This document shows positions 17,225 through 25,720 of a DNA stretch of 64,000 nucleotides, piece after piece. Source of the stretch: Labrenzia sp. R4_2 (lineage in GTDB: Bacteria > Pseudomonadota > Alphaproteobacteria > Rhizobiales > Stappiaceae). The notes beneath the pieces are model-generated. The model made no database searches, was not told where the DNA came from, and was given only the letters and a program-made list of their open reading frames with translations. Numbering within the stretch: position 1 is the stretch's first letter; every line of letters starts with the position of its first letter. Location of the stretch: assembly GCF_017743865.1 (NCBI RefSeq), contig NZ_JAGHRJ010000004.1, positions 434,001-498,000 of the forward strand. The letters run 5' to 3'. Both the position numbers and the translations under genes were made by a program.

Positions 17225-19411
17225 ATGTCCCTGGCAGCGTTTGAAAACACCTCCGCCTATATTCAAGGTTCAGACCCGTCTACCCGGCGCTTAAATCTGG
17301 CAAGCCGGGTCCGCCAGCAAGCAGGCACCCATATTGACCGAAACACGGCAGCTGAAGCATGCCTCTTGCCAGTGCTGGAAGCACTTGGGTGGGACGGCAT
17401 GGAGCGGCACCTGTTTGAGGCTTTGCCACATCTTGAGGGCATCACTGAAATCTATGATTTGCGGGCCGTGCTTACCCGGCTCAATTACCGGGTCACCAGC
17501 TCCTCAAGGCCGATCAAGCAACTCACAGCAGAGCAATTTCCCTGCTTGTTAAAGGTCGGACAGAATGTCTGTGTCGGCCTTGGACCAAGCGGGGACGGCC
17601 GACTTCGTGTTTTCAGCGGTGAAGCTCAGCAAACGGTAAATCTTGATTACTCTGCCCTGAAGGATGCAGAGCTGTTCCTGATTGCCGAAGATGACCCAAC
17701 AGCGACTGCCGGTTTTAAACACTGGTCATCCAGATTGTTTCACAGATTTCGGGGTACGCTGACCTCGATTATGGCAATCGGCTTTCTTGCCAACCTGTTG
17801 GCGCTCGGCCTGCCCTTGTTTGTGATGAACGTCTACGACAAAGCGATTGGCGCAAAGTCCGTTTCCGTTCTCATTACACTCATGATCGGCATTGCGGTGA
17901 TCTTGTGTATGGATTGGCTGGTCAAGGGAACCAAATCCCGCCTCCAAGCATACCTTGGCGCACGACTGGACGCTGTCGTTGCGAATACGACCTTCCGCCA
18001 TTTCTTGCACCTGCCTCTGCCGTTGACGACTTCAGCACCAATTGGCGCGCAGATCACCCGCTTGAAGCAGTTTGACGGTGTCCGGGAAATCTTTCACGGC
18101 AACCTTGCTAATGCTCTGATTGATTTGCCGTTTTCCGCACTGTTCGTGGTGGTTCTTTCACTGATCGGCGGCCCGCTCGCGCTGCTTCCGCTCGGTTTGC
18201 TGGGTCTCTACATCGTTGCCGCGCTTCTCATCGTTCCGCGGATGAAACGTGCGATCAACCTTGCCGGGGAGGCCAAATCCCGCGTCCAGAACATCACGGT
18301 AGAAATCCTGTCAAAGCGCGATGCGATCCAGAATTTGTCCGCAGATGACGTTTGGATCGACAAGTTTCGTGCCCTGTCAGCAGATTTCGCGCAAAAGAAC
18401 CTGAAAACAAAACACCTGTCTCAAATAATGCAGGTCATCTCGCAAATGATGATGACCCTCTGCGGCATCGGTGTTCTGGGTTTCGGGGCCATCATGGTGA
18501 TGAACCAAAGCCTCACACAAGGCGCCTTGATCGCAGTGATGGCTTTGTCCTGGCGCGCGATGAACCCAATGCATCAGGCCTTCTTGAGCTTCTCACAGCT
18601 TGGCCAGGCCCAGCAAACGATCGAACGGATCAACGGTCTCTTGAAGATCGACATGGAACGGCAACCGGGCAAACTCCCGAGCTTGCATCGTCAGTTCCAA
18701 GGTACGGTCCGCTACTCCAACGTTGTGCTTCGCTATCCGGCCCGCCAGGAACCGGCATTGCGGAATTTCTCTTTACAGGTCGAACAAGGCGCAGTCGCTG
18801 CGATCACAGGCCCAAGTGGATCAGGGAAAACTTCTCTGGTTCGTGCGACGCTGGGGCTTTACCGGCCACAGATGGGGGCGGTCTTGGTGGATGACCTCGA
18901 TATCCGCCAGCTGGATCCGGGTGAATGGCGCCATGCAATTGGCTATGCACCCGAACACTACGATTTCTTCTACGGGACCATCGCCCAGAACTTCCGGATG
19001 GCCAATCCGCAAGCTGACAATGATCAGGTCCGCGGCGCATTCGAAGACTTTGGCCTCAACAACTACGCAGAATTGCTTCCTCAAGGAGTTGAGACCCGTC
19101 TCACAGGCCAGCTTCTGCAAGTGCTTCCAGACAACGTGAAACAGCGGATCCTGCTTGCAAGGGCCTTCGTACGGCCGGCCTCAATCTACGTTCTGGATGA
19201 TCCAGCCGGCAATCTAGATGTTGATGGCGACAAGCTGCTGATGAAAAAAATTGAACAGGTTCGCGGTAAATCAACCGTCATCCTGACCACTTATCGGCCA
19301 AGCCACATGCGGATCGCTGACCAGCTCGTCTACATGCAGAACGGAATGGTCACCATGGCAGGTCCGCCATCAGAGATTTTGGACGACGTCCTGAAACAGC
19401 AATCGAAGTAA
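17225..19411 (+). CDS. Type I secretion ABC permease/ATPase, second half-transporter with C39-like domain
   Basis: This 728-residue protein starts with a region resembling a C39 peptidase-like domain (about residues 35-155) without the catalytic DCG Cys or HF His, as in HlyB-type transporters that do not cleave their substrate. A membrane domain (about 175-465) and NBD (about 495-720) follow. Walker A is intact (GPSGSGKTS, Lys535), but the Q-loop has Glu577, the signature is LPDNV (634-638), the catalytic Glu is Asp659 and the H-loop His is Tyr690 (TTYRPS). The defects do not complement those of the first half-transporter in the usual one-good-site pattern. AAGGAG precedes ATG 17225, just after the upstream stop. 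Confidence 0.88.
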   Translation: MSLAAFENTSAYIQGSDPSTRRLNLASRVRQQAGTHIDRNTAAEACLLPVLEALGWDGMERHLFEALPHLEGITEIYDLRAVLTRLNYRVTSSSRPIKQLTAEQFPCLLKVGQNVCVGLGPSGDGRLRVFSGEAQQTVNLDYSALKDAELFLIAEDDPTATAGFKHWSSRLFHRFRGTLTSIMAIGFLANLLALGLPLFVMNVYDKAIGAKSVSVLITLMIGIAVILCMDWLVKGTKSRLQAYLGARLDAVVANTTFRHFLHLPLPLTTSAPIGAQITRLKQFDGVREIFHGNLANALIDLPFSALFVVVLSLIGGPLALLPLGLLGLYIVAALLIVPRMKRAINLAGEAKSRVQNITVEILSKRDAIQNLSADDVWIDKFRALSADFAQKNLKTKHLSQIMQVISQMMMTLCGIGVLGFGAIMVMNQSLTQGALIAVMALSWRAMNPMHQAFLSFSQLGQAQQTIERINGLLKIDMERQPGKLPSLHRQFQGTVRYSNVVLRYPARQEPALRNFSLQVEQGAVAAITGPSGSGKTSLVRATLGLYRPQMGAVLVDDLDIRQLDPGEWRHAIGYAPEHYDFFYGTIAQNFRMANPQADNDQVRGAFEDFGLNNYAELLPQGVETRLTGQLLQVLPDNVKQRILLARAFVRPASIYVLDDPAGNLDVDGDKLLMKKIEQVRGKSTVILTTYRPSHMRIADQLVYMQNGMVTMAGPPSEILDDVLKQQSK

Positions 19412-19467
19412 TTGGAGCGTGCGCTGAGAAAAGCCGCACCTCACGACAACCGCCGAGGAAGAAACCG

Positions 19468-20808
19468 ATGGCAGCCAAAGATACCTCAGATCCGCTTCGC
19501 AAAGCCGTTTATGGCCGAGTAGGATTGCCACTCGAACTGGAGGACGGGGTTCCACCGGCCTTCTACACCCGGCTGTTGATCGGTCTCACGGTTGCGACCC
19601 TGGCACTGCTGCTATGGGCAGCCATTGGTCAGATCCGTGAAGTCGCCAACACGATCGGTGAAATCACGCCTGCAGGTCAGATCCTTGCTGTCGAACACCT
19701 GGAGGGCGGTATTGTCAGTGAGATCCTCGTTGAAGAAGGCCAACTCATCATGGCAGGCGACCCGATCGCTCGCCTCGAGAAAGAAGACACTACTGCCGAA
19801 CTTGGCCGCATTCAGAGCCGCCTGAGTTATCTGGAACTCGAAGAAGAGCGGCTAAGAGCCCAAGAGTTCAGTGATCCGAACACAGTTGGACTGCGGCTCG
19901 ACCCGGCAGTCAGCGGTTTGAGCACACAACAACGGGCGGCACTCACGGCAAACCGCAGAGCAGTCGCCGATGAACAAGATGCATATACGGCTCGTGTCGC
20001 ACAAAAACGTGCGGAAGTGGCCAGCCTGGAGGCTCAGGTTGTTCTGCAACGGTCACAAGTCGAGTTGGAACGGGAAAAATTCCAGATTCAGGAAAACCTT
20101 CTGAAAGATGGCTACACATCCCGCCGCCGGTATCTTGAATCAAAAGGTGAATACCAACGTTCCCAGGTAACGCTGGAACAGCTCGTCGGCAATCTGGCGC
20201 AAGCCCGTGAAATGCTGACCGAAGCTCAGGCGAGCCTGAACCAGGCGGGCGCTGAGGTGAACCGGGATGTGGCCGATGAACGCGCTCGAATTGCTCAAGA
20301 GCGGGCTGAGCTGGCACAGGAAATCGCCAAACTCGAAGACAGGCAGAATCGCTTGTTCGTAAGGGCTCCAGTTGATGGCTACATCAAAACACTGGGTCAA
20401 ACCGGACGTGGTGCTGTTGTGAATCCGGGCGACATGATCGCGGAGATCGTTCCGCAGACCGAAAGCATGGTGGCTGAGGTGAAGGTCAATCCACGCGACA
20501 TCGGCCACATCAATGTGGGCGACAAGGCTGAAATCACGATCACCAGCTATGACCCGAACATCTATGGGACGATCGTCGCGGAGGTGGACACCATCTCAGC
20601 ATCCAGTTTCCAGGATGAATATGGCGAGTACTATTTCAAAGCTGACCTTGGCTTTCCGGGCAACACGATCGGCACCGGTAATGTAACCAGCCCCGTCCGG
20701 CCGGGCATGCAGGTGAATGCACAGATTGTGACAGGATCCAAATCAGTCCTTGCCTATCTGCTGAACCCAGTGACCCGCGCGATGCGCACGGTGTTCTCCG
20801 AACGCTAA
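19468..20808 (+). CDS. HlyD family type I secretion periplasmic adaptor
   Basis: This 446-residue membrane fusion protein has one N-terminal transmembrane helix (about residues 33-53, LLIGLTVATLALLLWAAIG). A lipoyl half-motif (VEHLEGGIVSEILVEEGQLIMAGDPIARLE), a long coiled coil (about 100-300) and the C-terminal beta-barrel region (NPGDMIAEIVPQTESMVAEVKVNPRDIGHINVGDKAEITITSYD) follow. It bridges the two ABC proteins encoded immediately upstream and the TolC-like pore. GAGGAAG precedes ATG 19468; the gap after the second ABC gene is 56 bp, so the three genes are probably one transcript ending at the terminator 20832-20857. Confidence 0.94.
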   Translation: MAAKDTSDPLRKAVYGRVGLPLELEDGVPPAFYTRLLIGLTVATLALLLWAAIGQIREVANTIGEITPAGQILAVEHLEGGIVSEILVEEGQLIMAGDPIARLEKEDTTAELGRIQSRLSYLELEEERLRAQEFSDPNTVGLRLDPAVSGLSTQQRAALTANRRAVADEQDAYTARVAQKRAEVASLEAQVVLQRSQVELEREKFQIQENLLKDGYTSRRRYLESKGEYQRSQVTLEQLVGNLAQAREMLTEAQASLNQAGAEVNRDVADERARIAQERAELAQEIAKLEDRQNRLFVRAPVDGYIKTLGQTGRGAVVNPGDMIAEIVPQTESMVAEVKVNPRDIGHINVGDKAEITITSYDPNIYGTIVAEVDTISASSFQDEYGEYYFKADLGFPGNTIGTGNVTSPVRPGMQVNAQIVTGSKSVLAYLLNPVTRAMRTVFSER

Positions 20809-20831
20809 GCGATTAGGCCATTGCAAACAAA

Positions 20832-20857
20832 AAACCCCGGTCAACCGACCGGGGTTT
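20832..20857. terminator. Bidirectional terminator between hlyD-like gene and proV-like gene
   Basis: An 11-bp stem (AAACCCCGGTC/GACCGGGGTTT) with a 4-nt loop is flanked by A-rich and T-rich tracts. It can serve both convergent transcripts. Confidence 0.9.
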
Positions 20858-20879
20858 CTTTTTGTCTGGTTTCAAGCCT

Positions 20880-21911
20880 TCAGTGGGATGCTGGCGTCAC
20901 CATCGCACTGATGGTGTCTTGAACGTTCAAAACGCCCAAGGGCTTGCCATCGCCGTTGACAACGCAGCACTCGCCTTGACCGGTTTCGGCAAACTTCTTG
21001 GCTGCTTCTTCCAGCATGATCCCGCTCTGGACGGTCAAACCGCCCTCGAGGGTCTTTGTCTTGTCCATGACTGTATCGACGAGGATCACACGCCCACGGT
21101 TCACCTCCTTGACAAAATCGGCGATGTACTCATCCGCAGGCCGCAGGACAATCTCTTGTCCAGTGCCTTGCTGAATGACTGCACCATCGCGCAAGATCGC
21201 AATCTTGTCGCCGAGCCGAAGAGCTTCATCCAGGTCGTGAGTGATGAAGACGATTGTCTTATGAAGCTCTTCTTGAAGATCAAGCAAAACAGTCTGCATA
21301 TCCATACGGATCAACGGATCAAGCGCTGAGAACGCTTCGTCCATTAGCAAAATGTCCGCATCGTTTGTCAGAGCCCGGGCAAGACCGACACGCTGCTGCA
21401 TACCGCCCGACAACTGGTTCGGATAATGGTCTTCAAAGCCTTCCAAGCCAACACGAGCGATCCAGCGGGCAGCCCGTTCTTCAGCCTCCTTCATGGAGAC
21501 GCCCTGAATTTCCAGGCCGTAGACGGTGTTTTTCATCACGGTCCGGTGGGGCAGAAGCGCGAACTTCTGGAAAACCATCGCTGTTTTGTGGCGACGGAAT
21601 TCCCTCAGCTCACCCTGAGACATCTTACAGACGTCTTCATCACCGTAGAGCACTTCCCCGTCTGTCGGATCGATCAGCCGGTTGATGTGCCGGATCAAGG
21701 TGGATTTCCCCGACCCGGACAACCCCATCACCACCTCGATCTTACCGCCAGGCATCGAGATATTGATGTTGTTCAAGCCCAAGACGTGATTGTGCTTTTC
21801 GTTGAGCTCGGCTTTGGACATGCCGTCCTTGACGAGCTGCACCATGTCTTTGCCGTTTGGACCAAAAATCTTGTAAAGATTTTTAATCTCAATGCCTGTC
21901 GCCTCACCCAT
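20880..21911 (-). CDS. proV: Glycine betaine/choline ABC importer, ATP-binding protein
   Basis: This 343-residue ATPase is of the ProV/OpuAA type. Walker A (GLSGSGKST), Q-loop (VFQKFALLPHRTV), signature (LSGGMQQRVGLARAL), Walker B (ILLMDEAFSALDPLIR) and H-loop (ITHDLDEA) are canonical. The region after residue 260 looks like a shortened tandem-CBS module (GECCVVNGDGKPLGVLNVQDTISAM), which in this family senses ionic strength or nucleotides. The ATG at 21909-21911 overlaps the permease stop by 8 bp. It is the last gene of a proX-proW-proV order. Betaine, choline or proline betaine are the likely solutes. Confidence 0.92.
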   Translation of the reverse strand: MGEATGIEIKNLYKIFGPNGKDMVQLVKDGMSKAELNEKHNHVLGLNNINISMPGGKIEVVMGLSGSGKSTLIRHINRLIDPTDGEVLYGDEDVCKMSQGELREFRRHKTAMVFQKFALLPHRTVMKNTVYGLEIQGVSMKEAEERAARWIARVGLEGFEDHYPNQLSGGMQQRVGLARALTNDADILLMDEAFSALDPLIRMDMQTVLLDLQEELHKTIVFITHDLDEALRLGDKIAILRDGAVIQQGTGQEIVLRPADEYIADFVKEVNRGRVILVDTVMDKTKTLEGGLTVQSGIMLEEAAKKFAETGQGECCVVNGDGKPLGVLNVQDTISAMVTPASH

Positions 21912-22791
21912 GGATCACCTCCGAGTGTTTCTGAAGGCGCTTGCCGTAGGCCTGGGTCGCGCGGTCGAAAATAATGGCAATCGCAACGATCGCGAGACCA
22001 TTCATGACGCCCATCGTCAAATACTGGTTCGCAATGGCGTTCAGAACCGGCTGACCGAGACCTTTCACGCCGATAAGAGCCGCAACAACAACCATCGCAA
22101 GTGCCATCATGATGGTCTGGTTCACGCCAGCCATGATCGTTGGCAACGCAAGTGGCAGCTGAACATTGGTCAACTTCTGCCAAGAACTGGACCCGAAGGC
22201 GTCGGCTGCCTCAAGAACGTCTTGGTCAACAAGACGAATACCGAGGTTGGTTAGTCGGATCATCGGCGGAATGGCGTAGATAACCACCGCAATCATGCCC
22301 GGCACTTTGCCAAGGCCGAAAATCATGACCACCGGAATGAGATAAACGAAGCTCGGCATCGTCTGCATGAGATCGAGTACTGGATTGATGACGCTCTGAA
22401 TTCGATCTGAGCGAGCCATCAAAATTCCAAGCGGAATACCCAGCACGATCGCCATCATCGTACAAACAGTCACCATGGCGATTGTGCGCATGGTGTCTTC
22501 CCACATGCCGAGATAACCGATGACGCAAAGCGCCACCAAGGAGCCGATTGTAATCCGGGCGTTCCGGCTCATGAGGTAAACAATCCCGACAAGCACTGCC
22601 AGGATAATCGGCCAAGGCGAGTTGATGAGCAGTTGCTCCAAAAAGATCAGGAAGTCCTTGATCGGATCAAACGCACTTTCGATTGCGTCCCCGTAGGCAC
22701 GCGTAAAATCCTTAAAGGCTCCGTCAATTGTTTGGCGCATTTCGCGCAAGCCACCCCGGCTCATAGCGGGGAATTCTTGTAACCACTCCAT
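21904..22791 (-). CDS. proW: Glycine betaine/choline ABC importer, permease
   Basis: This ~295-residue ProW/OpuAB-type permease has an N-terminal amphipathic extension followed by about six membrane helices and the binding-protein-dependent transport loop around DVLEAADAFGSSSWQKLTNVQLPLALPTIMAG. The segment GIPLGILMARSDRIQSVINPVLDLMQTMPSFVYLIPVVMIFGLG is typical of ProW. Translation may start at the ATG 22789-22791 or at the GTG directly before it. It lies downstream of the binding protein with a hairpin between them, and overlaps the ATPase gene. Confidence 0.92.
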   Translation of the reverse strand: MEWLQEFPAMSRGGLREMRQTIDGAFKDFTRAYGDAIESAFDPIKDFLIFLEQLLINSPWPIILAVLVGIVYLMSRNARITIGSLVALCVIGYLGMWEDTMRTIAMVTVCTMMAIVLGIPLGILMARSDRIQSVINPVLDLMQTMPSFVYLIPVVMIFGLGKVPGMIAVVIYAIPPMIRLTNLGIRLVDQDVLEAADAFGSSSWQKLTNVQLPLALPTIMAGVNQTIMMALAMVVVAALIGVKGLGQPVLNAIANQYLTMGVMNGLAIVAIAIIFDRATQAYGKRLQKHSEVIHG

Positions 22792-22824
22792 CACTCTCGT
22801 CCCGTTTCTTTGCCCCTCAATGAA

Positions 22825-22848
22825 GAGCCCGCATCGTGATGCGGGCTC
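22825..22848. terminator. Intercistronic hairpin between proX and proW
   Basis: The arms GAGCCCGCATC and GATGCGGGCTC are perfect complements around a 2-nt centre. In the transcribed (minus) direction no U-tract follows, so it is more likely a stabilising or partially attenuating hairpin than a full terminator. It would favour binding protein over permease. Confidence 0.6.
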
Positions 22849-22865
22849 CTTTTCGCTTCAACGGA

Positions 22866-23858
22866 TTACAGAGAAGCTTTCACTTTTTCAGCGACTTCCG
22901 GGCTGACCCACTGGGTCCATACATCTTCAAAGTTTTCAAGGAAGTAGTATGCGCCGTCTTCGTTGGTCGCCTGATTGTCAGTCATCCATGCCAGGACCTT
23001 ACCGGCTGTACGGTTGTCCCAGGTCCGGCCTTTCACGTAGTCCATGGTCGGACCAGCTTTTTTGGCGAACTCTTCGGTGACAACTGTGAACACCTCGGAT
23101 TTAACCCAGGAGTTTGGCTTCGGATCCGGACAGTCTTCAACAACTGTACACTTGTCCCACTCTTCCTTGTCGTGTTCCACTTCAAAGTCGAGCAGTGTCA
23201 TGTCGTACTTGCCGAGGATCGCTGTCGGAGCCCAGTAGTAACCGAGCCAACCTTCACCGCGCTCGTTGGCACGAGCCAAAGACCCGTCAAGACCGGCAGC
23301 AGAACCCGGATCTACGAGTTCGAAACCAGCTTCATCGAAACCGTTTGCGCGGAAGAGGTTACCTGTCGTGATGCGGCAGTTCCAACCGGTCGGACAGGTG
23401 AAGAAGCCACCCTTGCTGTCGTCCTCGGCACCTTTGAAGAGATCTGGACGCTCTTTAGCGGCAGCTACGGTGTAGATGTCATGCTCTTCCGCGATAGCGG
23501 TCGGAACCCAAAAGCCTTCAACACCACCTTCGTTCAGGATTTCACCACCGATGATCAGAGAACCTTCAGCGACGGCCTTATCAAGCGGCTCACGTACAGC
23601 GTTAATCCAGAGCTCCGGAGCCATGTCCGGCTCACCCTTCTCGTTCATGGACGTGAAGGTCGGCATGGTGTCGCCAGTGACCAGCTCAACATTACAGCCG
23701 TATCCATTTTCAAGAATGATCTTGTCGATGTGCGCAATCGCGCCGGCAGATGCCCAGTTCATTTCCGCAACAGTGACTGTTCCGCATTCTTCGGCCATGG
23801 CGGAAGACGCCATCCCGACGAGCGCAGTCGCAGCGACTGTGACAAACAACTTTTTCAT
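22866..23858 (-). CDS. proX: Glycine betaine/choline ABC importer, substrate-binding protein
   Basis: This 330-residue periplasmic protein has a clear signal peptide (MKKLFVTVAATALVGMASSA, cleaved near AMAEE). The OpuAC/ProX fold follows, with several Trp/Tyr-containing segments (APELWINAV, GWLGYYWAPTAILGKYD) of the kind that form the cation-pi cage for quaternary ammonium ligands. Cysteines in FTCPTGWNCRI and CTVVEDC could form disulfides. AGGAG lies 7 nt before ATG 23858. It is the first gene of the proXWV operon, behind the palindrome at 23910-23931. Choline, betaine and similar osmolytes cannot be told apart from sequence alone. Confidence 0.93.
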   Translation of the reverse strand: MKKLFVTVAATALVGMASSAMAEECGTVTVAEMNWASAGAIAHIDKIILENGYGCNVELVTGDTMPTFTSMNEKGEPDMAPELWINAVREPLDKAVAEGSLIIGGEILNEGGVEGFWVPTAIAEEHDIYTVAAAKERPDLFKGAEDDSKGGFFTCPTGWNCRITTGNLFRANGFDEAGFELVDPGSAAGLDGSLARANERGEGWLGYYWAPTAILGKYDMTLLDFEVEHDKEEWDKCTVVEDCPDPKPNSWVKSEVFTVVTEEFAKKAGPTMDYVKGRTWDNRTAGKVLAWMTDNQATNEDGAYYFLENFEDVWTQWVSPEVAEKVKASL

Positions 23859-23909
23859 GGGGTACTCCTATGCAGTCTGTTTGTTGAGTTTTCCATTGGC
23901 GCATCCTGA

Positions 23910-23931
23910 GAATACTAGAGCTCTAGTATTC
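23910..23931. promoter_or_regulatory. Perfect 22-bp palindrome upstream of proX
   Basis: The half-site GAATACTAGAG is followed directly by its exact complement, with no spacer. It ends 52 bp before the proX start codon, a position suitable for a repressor operator. It contains two CTAG tetranucleotides, which are usually rare in proteobacterial genomes. The cognate regulator is unknown; no regulator of betaine uptake is adjacent. Confidence 0.7.
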
Positions 23932-24319
23932 ACCTCCCGGCGCATCAATTGATCATGTAAATTGGGAATGTGGATCAAATCACACAAAAAGGCGGGAAGA
24001 TCTAAGATCTCCTCAACTGCCTTTACTCGTAGCATCTACTTCGACCCTGCTCCCTAATCTTCAGCATGAGCCCATTGGGCCGCACGAGGTCGAAACAGGT
24101 ATTTCGACCAAGCTCTTGGGCTCGCTCTCAATACCATTGCATTATGCGACGGCCAGCACAACAGTTGACCTGCACTTCTTTTGCGGATCGTTCCTATTAT
24201 TTCCCAGACTAGCCAAGCAGCGACATTTTCCTGCCAAGAAACGCCACGATAGATAACATTATAACTTTTACGTGCAGTTCTGATTACACTATTTGAGCTA
24301 ATTTCAGAATATAAACATC
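23932..24319. other. Non-coding gap upstream of the betaine operon
   Basis: This ~390-bp gap lies between the palindrome and the end of the LysR gene. A 95-codon open frame on the minus strand (24054-24341) has no recognisable protein character and overlaps the LysR 3' end. No RNA gene or clear terminator was recognised. Confidence 0.4.
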
Positions 24320-25216
24320 TTATAGTTGCATATTTTCGCAATCTGGATTGGATTCATGAGAAGCTCCTAATGCGGTGTTTTGCAAAAGCAAATCTATTTT
24401 GGCGACGAGGGACATGGTCCGTTGCAGCAAGACAATCGAACGCTTCGGGATGGAAGGAATTGGCGACGCCGAAGCACAGAGATCGGAATGATGTATTTCG
24501 AGACCAGACCAACGAGGAACTGCCGCTTGCCCAAGCCCCTCATGGACCATTGCGGCAATGGTCTCCGGGGAATCCAGTTCACACAAAACAGGCACATGCG
24601 AATTTGCCTTATCGAGATAACGGCTCGCCAGCCCCCCTCCCCAAGATGACCGGTCATAGATAATCCAGGGTAGAACATCGTTCTTATCCTGCCGAAGGTG
24701 CGTTTCTGGGCGGATATGCAGAAAGGGCTCTTCTGCAACCGGGAAGCACCGGATCCCCTTCGGCAGCTGAAACGGAGGTGCGACACAAATCACTGCATCA
24801 ACCTTTTCAACCAACAGATCTTCATAAAGCGAACGGGAGTTGCCAGGCAGAACGGACAGTTGCACATCGGGCGCCTTTTCACGAAATGCCCGTACAACCT
24901 TGGGCACAACATCAAGCAACGCCGTTGAAATAGCTCCAATGCGATAGGGCCCGCTCAGACGGTCATTGGATATCCCAAATGACAACCGGCTCGCATCACG
25001 AACCAGCGCGCTTGCTGCTGGAAGAAGCCGCTGACATTCCGGCGATGGCTGCACCGTTTTCGCGGAACGAACGAGAAGTCTGCAATTCAAATCAGTTTCG
25101 AGCACCTTGATCCGCTGACTGATTGCAGCAGCGGTTAAGCCTTGTTGGCGCGCAGCCCCGGCAATGGACCCTGTCTCGACCACAGCAAGGAGGCTTTCCA
25201 AAAATCGCGTGTCCAA
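24320..25216 (-). CDS. LysR family transcriptional regulator
   Basis: This 298-residue regulator has the N-terminal LysR winged helix (FLESLLAVVETGSIAGAARQQGLTAAAISQRIKVLETDLNCRLLVRS, residues 5-51) and a periplasmic-binding-like effector domain. The start appears to be TTG at 25214-25216, with AGGA 7 nt upstream. It is divergent from the VOC/hydroxyacid dehydrogenase/TIM-barrel operon that starts 90 bp away, which it most likely activates or represses. The effector is unknown. Confidence 0.88.
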   Translation of the reverse strand: MDTRFLESLLAVVETGSIAGAARQQGLTAAAISQRIKVLETDLNCRLLVRSAKTVQPSPECQRLLPAASALVRDASRLSFGISNDRLSGPYRIGAISTALLDVVPKVVRAFREKAPDVQLSVLPGNSRSLYEDLLVEKVDAVICVAPPFQLPKGIRCFPVAEEPFLHIRPETHLRQDKNDVLPWIIYDRSSWGGGLASRYLDKANSHVPVLCELDSPETIAAMVHEGLGQAAVPRWSGLEIHHSDLCASASPIPSIPKRSIVLLQRTMSLVAKIDLLLQNTALGASHESNPDCENMQL

Positions 25217-25306
25217 AATTTTTTCCTATGCTCAGAGAAGAAAAAACATAGTAATTGTTTTTCTCAGGCTCTGCTATGAAACAAAGACCTCAATTGGAGA
25301 CGACAT

Positions 25307-25720
25307 ATGCAGCCCTGCTTTCACCTCGCTTTTCACGTGACCAATCTTGATGACGCCCGCGCCTTCTACGGTGAACTGTTGGGCTGCCAAGAAGGACGCA
25401 GCACCGACACATGGGTCGACTACAATTTTTTTGGACACCAGCTTTCGCTGCATATCGGGAAACCTTTCGAAACCACCAACACCGGAAAAGTTGGCGAGCA
25501 CATGGTTCCGATGCCGCATATGGGCGCGGTGCTTGACATGGGCACTTGGAAAAAAGTGGCGGACCGGCTTACGAGCGCGGGCGTCGAATTTGTTATCCCG
25601 CCTACCATCCGTTTCGAAGGGCAACCAGGGGAGCAAAGCACCATGTTTTTTCGGGACCCTTCCGGCAATCCGATCGAGATCAAGGGATTTGCCGATGAAA
25701 CGGGAGTTTTTGCTGCATGA
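25307..25720 (+). CDS. VOC superfamily (glyoxalase/dioxygenase-like) protein
   Basis: This 137-residue protein has the paired beta-alpha-beta-beta-beta layout of the vicinal oxygen chelate fold: FHLAFHVTNLDDARAFYGELLGC at the start and TMFFRDPSGNPIEIKGF at the end. The His in the first strand, the His in HQLSLHI and the Glu in NPIEIKG are candidate metal ligands. It probably acts on a small hydroxy- or keto-acid, judging from the downstream dehydrogenase, with which it overlaps by 4 bp. GGAGA lies 8 nt before ATG 25307. The precise reaction cannot be told. Confidence 0.85.
   Translation: MQPCFHLAFHVTNLDDARAFYGELLGCQEGRSTDTWVDYNFFGHQLSLHIGKPFETTNTGKVGEHMVPMPHMGAVLDMGTWKKVADRLTSAGVEFVIPPTIRFEGQPGEQSTMFFRDPSGNPIEIKGFADETGVFAA

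Noticed and set aside
24054-24341. 95-codon frame upstream of the betaine operon
   Set aside because: It overlaps the LysR 3' end, lacks a convincing start site and has no protein-like composition.
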